64,000 nt of DNA from CAITZA01 sp937915285. Lineage in GTDB: Bacteria > Desulfobacterota > Desulfomonilia > Desulfomonilales > Desulfomonilaceae. The position numbers were made by a program, and so were the translations under genes. This document shows positions 58,995-64,000 of the stretch, one piece after another. Positions within the stretch are counted from its first letter, which is position 1. Every line of letters begins with the position of its first letter. Below the pieces are notes generated by a model. That model saw only the letters and a list, made by a program, of their open reading frames with translations, had not been told where the DNA came from and searched no databases. The stretch covers positions 1-64,000 of the forward strand of contig DAISIV010000011.1 in NCBI GenBank assembly GCA_036821825.1. The letters run 5' to 3'.

Positions 58995-60533
58995 TTAGAA
59001 CTTAGGCACCGGGAACAGATAGCCGCCAAAAATCAGGTAGGCCAGAATCAGTGTCCAGATTATGTTCAGCCCCTGACCTGCAAGGAAGCCCAAAGCCGGC
59101 CTTCCACCTCCCATGGTTGATATTTCGCGGAAATTCGTTTCAAGTCCGATGGATGTAAAAGCCAGAGCGAACCACATTGTGCGGATGCCACCTAACATGC
59201 TTTTTGTTGCCCCAACCACTGCCGGGCTCAAAACAAAAGAGAATAAAAGAGATACGCCCATGAAACCGAGGACGAATTTAGGGAATCTAATCCAAATCTC
59301 CATCAGACCAGGTTTCTCTCCTCCAGGAACTTCCTCAGCCTTCTTGTAAGTCCAGACCACTGCGAGTATGAAGGCTGCGAAACCAATCAGAACGTTCTGT
59401 GACATCTTGACTATGACGCCCACCTTCATCGCTGTGTCACTGACGAGAGCGCCCGCTGCGACGACCGATCCGCTTGTATCGAGAGTCCCTCCTAGCCAAG
59501 CCCCCGCTACCTCATCCGGAATCCCGAACCATTTCGAGATTAGAGGCTGCAAGACCAGCATTGGCACAGCGCAAATGAGGACCAGAGATGTGGTGTAACT
59601 AAGCTTCTTTGGGTCGCCTTTGATGGCCCCGGAAGTCGCGATAGCCGCTGAAACTCCGCAGATGGAAACAGCGCTAGAAAGCAGGGCCGCAAATTCATCA
59701 TCCAGCTTGAGTTTCTTGCAAATCCAGTATGTTGAATACCAGATAACCGTCACCACAAGGACCCCCTGAATCATGCCCAGAGAACCGGCTTCCAGGATTT
59801 CTCCGAAAAGTATGTTTGCCCCAAGAATGACCAAGCCTGTCTTGATGTAGAACTCAGTTCGGACTGCCGGCTCAAGCCACTTGGGCAGGCCTATTATGTT
59901 GCTGATAAAGAGCCCGATTACGAGACACCACAACACATATTCCAGTCCGTAATAGTTTACTGTCTGATTACCGGCGAGGAATAATGATAGCAAGGCCAGA
60001 AAAAATACCATCGGAAAACCAATGGCAAAACTGAAAGGATTTACTGACATGAGGGCCAATGCGATGGCGCTCAGGACGAGCATTCCCAGCCCGAGATACA
60101 CCGCACGCATCACATTTTCAGAGGAGAATACATTCCCTACAATGTTGGATGCGCTATCTCCTACTTCTTTGCCTATCGCTGAAGCCTTCTTTTTCAGTGA
60201 GGGGTCTTTTGTCGCCTTAGCTGATTCCTGAAATTTCTTCGCGGCGTCAGAAACCGCTTTACGGTCACCTTTTTCAATGACTCCTTTGAGCGCGACTGCC
60301 TGGTTCTGCAGCGCAGATTCTCCTTTCTCTCCCGCAGTCTTCGCTATCACTTCCAATGACGACAAAGCCTGGATGGAACGGGTTTTAAACTCACCATCCG
60401 TCGCCCACTTGAACCGAGGGATCTTTATGGTCAGTCCTCCTATGACAAGAGCGATGATTAAAAGTCCCAACCACACTGCCAGCCAGTCTTCAGTCCGAAT
60501 GAGCGCTGCCCATTGAGATTGTTTCTGAGACAT
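58995..60533 (-). CDS. YeiH/UPF0324-family transporter with soluble N-terminal insertion
   Basis: A 512-residue membrane protein. The core (about 140-512) has ten or so hydrophobic helices and the family's glycine- and serine-rich signatures: YIKTGLVILGANILF, SSAVSICGVSAAIATSGA, AWLGGTLDTSGSVVAAGAL and ALAFTSIGLETNF. The family is annotated as putative sulfate exporters, though transport is not proved. Unusually, one helix (about 17-37) is followed by about 100 hydrophilic residues (KAVSDAAKKFQESAKATKD and others) before the core, so the protein is some 170 residues longer than E. coli YeiH. GGGAGG lies before the ATG. Confidence 0.82.
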   Translation of the reverse strand: MSQKQSQWAALIRTEDWLAVWLGLLIIALVIGGLTIKIPRFKWATDGEFKTRSIQALSSLEVIAKTAGEKGESALQNQAVALKGVIEKGDRKAVSDAAKKFQESAKATKDPSLKKKASAIGKEVGDSASNIVGNVFSSENVMRAVYLGLGMLVLSAIALALMSVNPFSFAIGFPMVFFLALLSLFLAGNQTVNYYGLEYVLWCLVIGLFISNIIGLPKWLEPAVRTEFYIKTGLVILGANILFGEILEAGSLGMIQGVLVVTVIWYSTYWICKKLKLDDEFAALLSSAVSICGVSAAIATSGAIKGDPKKLSYTTSLVLICAVPMLVLQPLISKWFGIPDEVAGAWLGGTLDTSGSVVAAGALVSDTAMKVGVIVKMSQNVLIGFAAFILAVVWTYKKAEEVPGGEKPGLMEIWIRFPKFVLGFMGVSLLFSFVLSPAVVGATKSMLGGIRTMWFALAFTSIGLETNFREISTMGGGRPALGFLAGQGLNIIWTLILAYLIFGGYLFPVPKF

Positions 60534-60669
60534 CTATTAACCTCCCTGCGACTAAATGTAATAATAATGAGGGGAAGGGGTGACTCAAAACGCTGGATCA
60601 GCGGCTTAAGTCTGAGCATAGCTTGACAACAAAACTAAATTTTTTCAAGCTATTTTTTCTTTATTCATC

Positions 60670-61731
60670 TTACATTTCGTAAAGATTGTAACAGTGTCTG
60701 CAACCCTGCGGAGCAGTAGGAATTACCTTAGATAATTGAACATTGTTGAAATTTTTCAATAAAGAATTTATCGCTGAGAATATTGACCGAGCCGACCGTT
60801 GCTCAAACGTCCTTCTGAACCCAACATATTCTTTGGAATCAAAAATACTCATTATGTCGGAGTGTTTGACATTCCCAAAGCGAATCAGTGGGGTTTTGAT
60901 CCTGATTCCCTTAAAATATCTCTGTCGCATGTAAGCCAGACTTATGCAAGGACTGACCTCTCCGTGAACCGACACGAAAAGGGTTTTAAGTGGATTCTGC
61001 TCACAGATGGCGTTTTCATAGTCTGTCACCTGGTATATCCGCAATTTAATTCCCGATGAATACGCTCGAGATTTAGCGTCCTCGAGGACTTTATCCAGGT
61101 CTTCTCCTGTCATGCCCAACTCTGAACAGTCGAATATGCGTTTTTTGTCATGAACTGAACTTGAGATGACATCCAGGTGCTTGGCCACCACTACATCAAC
61201 TTCCAATCTGGAGGCAATTTCAATAAGTTTTGGTAATTCATGGTAGTTTTGTTTCATCATGACAAAGAATATCATTAGTTTCGGAGACCGCTTATTCTGT
61301 TTTTGCCGCTGACTCTTTAGATATTCCAGGTTGTGCAAAACCAGGCCGAGATCACCACCAACCCTGATGCTTGCGTAGGTTTTTTCTCTGGCCGCGTCAA
61401 TGGATACGGCAACCCAGTCCAGGCCGGCGCTGATTAATTCCTTGGCTAACGTCGGGACCAGAAGCATTCCATTCGTGCTGAACCCAACTCTGCATCCAGA
61501 TTCTCTGGATATTCCGACCATTTCATTCAGATCCGGATTCATCAGAGGTTCTCCCGAACCGGTGAGATCTATTTCTGAGACCTGGCTGAAGTATTTTGAG
61601 ATATTTCTGAACAAGTCCAGTTTCATGTCACATCCTGAAACGTGAATATCCTTCCATGGACACATCACGCAGTTCAGGTTGCAGCGTGTTGTTGGTTCGA
61701 TCTGAAATAGCTGGAATTTTCTTGAATCCAT
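60670..61731 (-). CDS. Radical SAM/SPASM-domain protein
   Basis: A 353-residue radical SAM enzyme. CNLNCVMCPW holds the SAM-binding [4Fe-4S] cluster, TGSGEPLMNPD is the SAM glycine motif, and later cysteines (SPCISLAYMRQ, QGCRHCYN) look like an auxiliary SPASM cluster. I take ATG at 61731 as start, since the CxxxCxxC then lies about 15 residues in, as usual; TTG at 61791 would add 20. SPASM enzymes modify peptides or cofactors, but no precursor peptide gene is seen nearby. It stands alone. Confidence 0.85.
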   Translation of the reverse strand: MDSRKFQLFQIEPTTRCNLNCVMCPWKDIHVSGCDMKLDLFRNISKYFSQVSEIDLTGSGEPLMNPDLNEMVGISRESGCRVGFSTNGMLLVPTLAKELISAGLDWVAVSIDAAREKTYASIRVGGDLGLVLHNLEYLKSQRQKQNKRSPKLMIFFVMMKQNYHELPKLIEIASRLEVDVVVAKHLDVISSSVHDKKRIFDCSELGMTGEDLDKVLEDAKSRAYSSGIKLRIYQVTDYENAICEQNPLKTLFVSVHGEVSPCISLAYMRQRYFKGIRIKTPLIRFGNVKHSDIMSIFDSKEYVGFRRTFEQRSARSIFSAINSLLKNFNNVQLSKVIPTAPQGCRHCYNLYEM

Positions 61732-62248
61732 ATTGCCCACAATTTTGACTAATCTGGAGACGTTCTGTGATTCTTGAATCCGAATGGGCAAAACCCAGTT
61801 GGCTCTATGATATCATATTGCGGAAGCCATTCCTTAATATCAAGTGCCGCATGAAAGCTCTTGAGTCTCTTCAGATCTCCCAACCCTTATTTCCCGTGGA
61901 AATTTGGACTTATTCGTGCTAGTTTTTATTTATTGGGGATTTGTTCTGACTGCAACACGAAGAGAGTTCCGGGTTGTCCGGGTTTTAACTCCAGGGAAGA
62001 TGGATGTATGTTAGGACATGAGTTGAAATAGGGCGCCTAACCACCTGTGGAGACTATTTTTAACATAGAGGTGTATGCGAATGCGGCTCTTGCCCCATCT
62101 AGTTTGACCAAGCCTGACACAGAGCATAGCGAGTTATCCATTTATTGGCGTTGCCTTCTTTTCCATGTAAAAAATAAAATTCTCAACCGGTCATCCCAAG
62201 GCCAATGTCTCATCTGGCTGACAACATAAACAAACAAAGAGGCTAAAA
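61732..62248. other. Intergenic region
   Basis: About 517 bases between the radical SAM and MFS genes. A frame of 60 codons near 62047 has no ribosome binding site and no family match. A short direct repeat CCGGG-TTGT-CCGGG lies around 61970. No RNA or terminator is evident. It should hold the two divergent promoters. Confidence 0.45.
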
Positions 62249-63490
62249 ATGATGAAAGGCAGATTGCACTACGGCTGGATTGTTATCCTGGCAGGTTTGA
62301 TTGTCACTGTAGGCGCTCATGGATTTGGCCGAATGTCCTACACCCTGATCTTGCCAGCCATGAAAGATGGTCTTGGGCTTAGTTACAGTCAGCTTGGCCT
62401 TCTGGGGACTGGAAATTTTATCGGATATCTTTTGATGGCAATCATAGGGGGATTTCTTGCAGCACGGTTTGGAACACGCATAGTAATTGCGCTAGCCTTG
62501 GTACTGATGGGACTGACACTTATATTTACTGGATTTGCCGAAACCTTTGGCTCGGCCTTTGTAGGAAGGTTGCTCACCGGATTAGGTAATGGCGCTGCCT
62601 ACGTTCCGGCAATGGCATTGGGCTCAGCGTGGTTTGCCATTGGGCGTCGTGGATTCGCAACCGGCATAGTATCTGGAGGCATAGGCGGTGGAACCATGAT
62701 AGCCGGTCTAGTGGTACCTCAGATCCTGGTTGCGTATGGTACTGAGGGATGGAGATTCGCCTGGTTTTACCTAGGTGGGGCAGTCCTGGTAATAGCCATG
62801 ATTGCAGGCCTTGTTATCAGGAACCGTCCGGAGGATTTGGGCTTACGGCAGATAGGATCTGAGTCAGACACTGTTGCTGGCGATGTCAAGCAAGTTCCTG
62901 GATTGCCCAACTGGAGCAACATATACCGGATGAGGGCAGTGTGGTTCCTGGGGTTGGTCTATTTCCTTTACGGATTTTCATACATCATCTACATGACTTT
63001 CTTTGCGGCCTATCTATGTAAGGAAATGGGAATGAGCCAGGCCGAAGCCGGGAAACTGTGGGCCCTGGTAGGGGGATTAAGCATATTTTGCGGCATGATC
63101 TGGGGTGGACTATCCGATCGGTTGGGTCGCGCCAGGGGAGCTGCAATGGCATATGTAGCTCTCGGTTTATCTTACGCCATCTTTGCCCTGTTTCAGGCAA
63201 AAACAGGATTTTACCTCTCAGCGATATTCTTCGGCCTGACAGCATGGAGCATCCCGACGATAATGGCTGCGACAGCAGGGGATTACGTTGGTCCAAGGCT
63301 TGCCCCCGCCGGGCTTGGTTTCATAACCCTGTTCTTCGGGATAGGTCAAGCTCTCGGTCCGTGGGTCGGTGGCTACCTTGCAGATGTCACACATTCCTTC
63401 ACGGGTCCATTTCTTCTGGCTTGTCTGGTTTCTTTTGTGGGCGCCATCATGTCCCTCGGTTTAAAAACCTTCTCTGCAAAGGATTCTTAG
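62249..63490 (+). CDS. MFS transporter (YbfB/YjiJ-like)
   Basis: A 413-residue major facilitator with 12 predicted helices. It opens YGWIVILAGLIVTVGAHGFG; loop 2-3 carries GGFLAARFGTR; GRLLTGLGNGAAYVPAMA and SGGIGGGTMIAGLVVPQIL are in the first half; SDRLGRARGA in loop 8-9; FFGIGQALGPWVGGYLAD in the last part. The general look is of YbfB/YjiJ or OFA-type carboxylate carriers. AGAGG lies 6 bases before the ATG. The response-regulator gene begins 80 bases downstream and may be cotranscribed. Confidence 0.87.
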   Translation: MMKGRLHYGWIVILAGLIVTVGAHGFGRMSYTLILPAMKDGLGLSYSQLGLLGTGNFIGYLLMAIIGGFLAARFGTRIVIALALVLMGLTLIFTGFAETFGSAFVGRLLTGLGNGAAYVPAMALGSAWFAIGRRGFATGIVSGGIGGGTMIAGLVVPQILVAYGTEGWRFAWFYLGGAVLVIAMIAGLVIRNRPEDLGLRQIGSESDTVAGDVKQVPGLPNWSNIYRMRAVWFLGLVYFLYGFSYIIYMTFFAAYLCKEMGMSQAEAGKLWALVGGLSIFCGMIWGGLSDRLGRARGAAMAYVALGLSYAIFALFQAKTGFYLSAIFFGLTAWSIPTIMAATAGDYVGPRLAPAGLGFITLFFGIGQALGPWVGGYLADVTHSFTGPFLLACLVSFVGAIMSLGLKTFSAKDS

Positions 63491-63570
63491 ACATTTGTTC
63501 CTCGTATTTCAAAGGGATTCCAGAAGTGTGGAGACATGACAGGCTTCCTGTATGACATGGGGAATTCCGA

Positions 63571-64000
63571 ATGAACGAAAAGACATTGATTTTAGCCATA
63601 GATGACAATCCGTCCATTCTGAATGGAGTATGTAGAATCCTCAGAAGCGCAGGCTACGAGACAATTCAGGCAGGAACGGGCCTGGAAGGCATTGGTTTGG
63701 CTCAATCAGCAAAACCGGACCTAATACTAGCGGACGTTGTATTGCCCGATATTGACGGGTACGAGGTATGCAAGCGAATAAAATCCATTCCAGGACTTTC
63801 GGACACTTTTGTCGTTTTAATTTCCAGCATGAAGACGGACTCGGAGCATCAGTCTATAGGTCTGGAAATAGGCGCTGATGGATATATTGCCCGTCCTGTT
63901 TCAAATAGGGAACTTCTGGCACGGGTTGAGTCGTTGCTGCGGATAAAACTGGCCGAGAAAGCTCTTAAAGAAAGTGAACTGAAATTCAGAACTGTGGCCA
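63571..64000 (+). CDS. Response regulator, probably hybrid with PAS domain (cut by the window)
   Basis: At least 143 residues, open at the window end. ATG at 63571 has GGGG 8 bases upstream. A full receiver domain is visible: acidic AIDDNPSIL near 9-14, the phosphorylated Asp in LADVVLPDIDGY, the Ser/Thr in LISSMK and the Lys position in IARPVS, where Arg stands in place of the usual Lys. After it, IKLAEKALKESELKFRTVA begins a PAS domain, so the full product is probably a receiver-PAS-kinase protein. The Arg for Lys change is notable, since this Lys normally takes part in the phosphorylation switch. Confidence 0.83.
   Translation, partial: MNEKTLILAIDDNPSILNGVCRILRSAGYETIQAGTGLEGIGLAQSAKPDLILADVVLPDIDGYEVCKRIKSIPGLSDTFVVLISSMKTDSEHQSIGLEIGADGYIARPVSNRELLARVESLLRIKLAEKALKESELKFRTVA

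Noticed and set aside
62047..62229. Sixty-codon frame in the gap before the MFS gene
   Set aside because: No ribosome binding site, no recognisable motif and poor composition; not supported as a gene.
1..64000. CRISPR arrays, tRNA or rRNA genes, insertion sequences, phage islands
   Set aside because: No spaced identical repeats, cloverleaf-like sequence, transposase or integrase genes were seen; the window looks like ordinary chromosomal backbone with a few accessory modules.

Overview
The window looks like a chromosomal segment of an anaerobic, Gram-negative, sulfate-reducer-like bacterium of the Desulfobacterota (former Deltaproteobacteria). It most resembles the Desulfomonile/Syntrophobacter type, but the species cannot be proved from this sequence alone. 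The grounds are: moderate base composition with dense genes on both strands; outer-membrane beta-barrel proteins and lipoproteins; an AhbC-type radical SAM enzyme of the siroheme-dependent heme route; a ferredoxin-dependent 2-oxoacid oxidoreductase; tungstate-type binding proteins; a 2-hydroxyacyl-CoA dehydratase/activase pair; sigma-54 activators; and the hisC-cmk-rpsA gene order. No tRNA, rRNA, CRISPR array, insertion sequence, phage gene or plasmid origin was seen.

Layout. 0-5 kb: S-adenosylmethionine decarboxylase, a molybdopterin MoaB/Mog protein, a DciA-like protein, an endonuclease III-like glycosylase and envelope proteins. 5-10.4 kb: a PLP aminotransferase, a TPR protein and a five-gene 2-oxoacid:ferredoxin oxidoreductase operon (ferredoxin, alpha, beta, gamma, ACT-domain protein). 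10.4-16.3 kb: a secreted alpha/beta hydrolase, the fused acyl-CoA mutase/GTPase IcmF and an inverse-autotransporter-like barrel. 16.6-22 kb: hisC, cmk, rpsA and a CCA-type nucleotidyltransferase. 22-28.4 kb: envelope proteins, an L,D-transpeptidase, an NtrC-family two-component pair and a bifunctional-nuclease-family protein. 28.4-37.7 kb: a TIM-barrel isomerase-like protein, ahbC, a Nudix protein, groES-groEL behind a CIRCE element, fumC and pyrC-pyrB-pyrI.

38.4-44.6 kb is the most unusual block. Five minus-strand genes lie together: two paralogous membrane-anchored SGNH hydrolases with discoidin-like C-termini flank a NodU/CmcH-type O-carbamoyltransferase, an SxtJ-like membrane protein and a 50-residue DUF5989-like membrane peptide. 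This looks like a module that decorates a cell-surface or exported molecule; its substrate is unknown. The pyrimidine operon next to it also uses carbamoyl phosphate.

44.8-54.5 kb holds a secreted Cys-containing basic peptide, a two-gene candidate double-cubane-cluster protein system (dehydratase-family protein plus ATP-dependent activase), an orphan hypA, a DUF6125-like/ATPase/PAS-kinase cluster, and an oxyanion-sensing group: two TupA-like binding proteins and a cytoplasmic HTH-binding-protein fusion regulator, with no permease. 54.9-64 kb: a TRIC-like channel, an acyl-CoA synthetase behind a convincing sigma-54 promoter next to its likely activator, a YeiH-type transporter with a soluble insertion, a radical SAM/SPASM protein, an MFS transporter and a response-regulator gene cut by the window edge.
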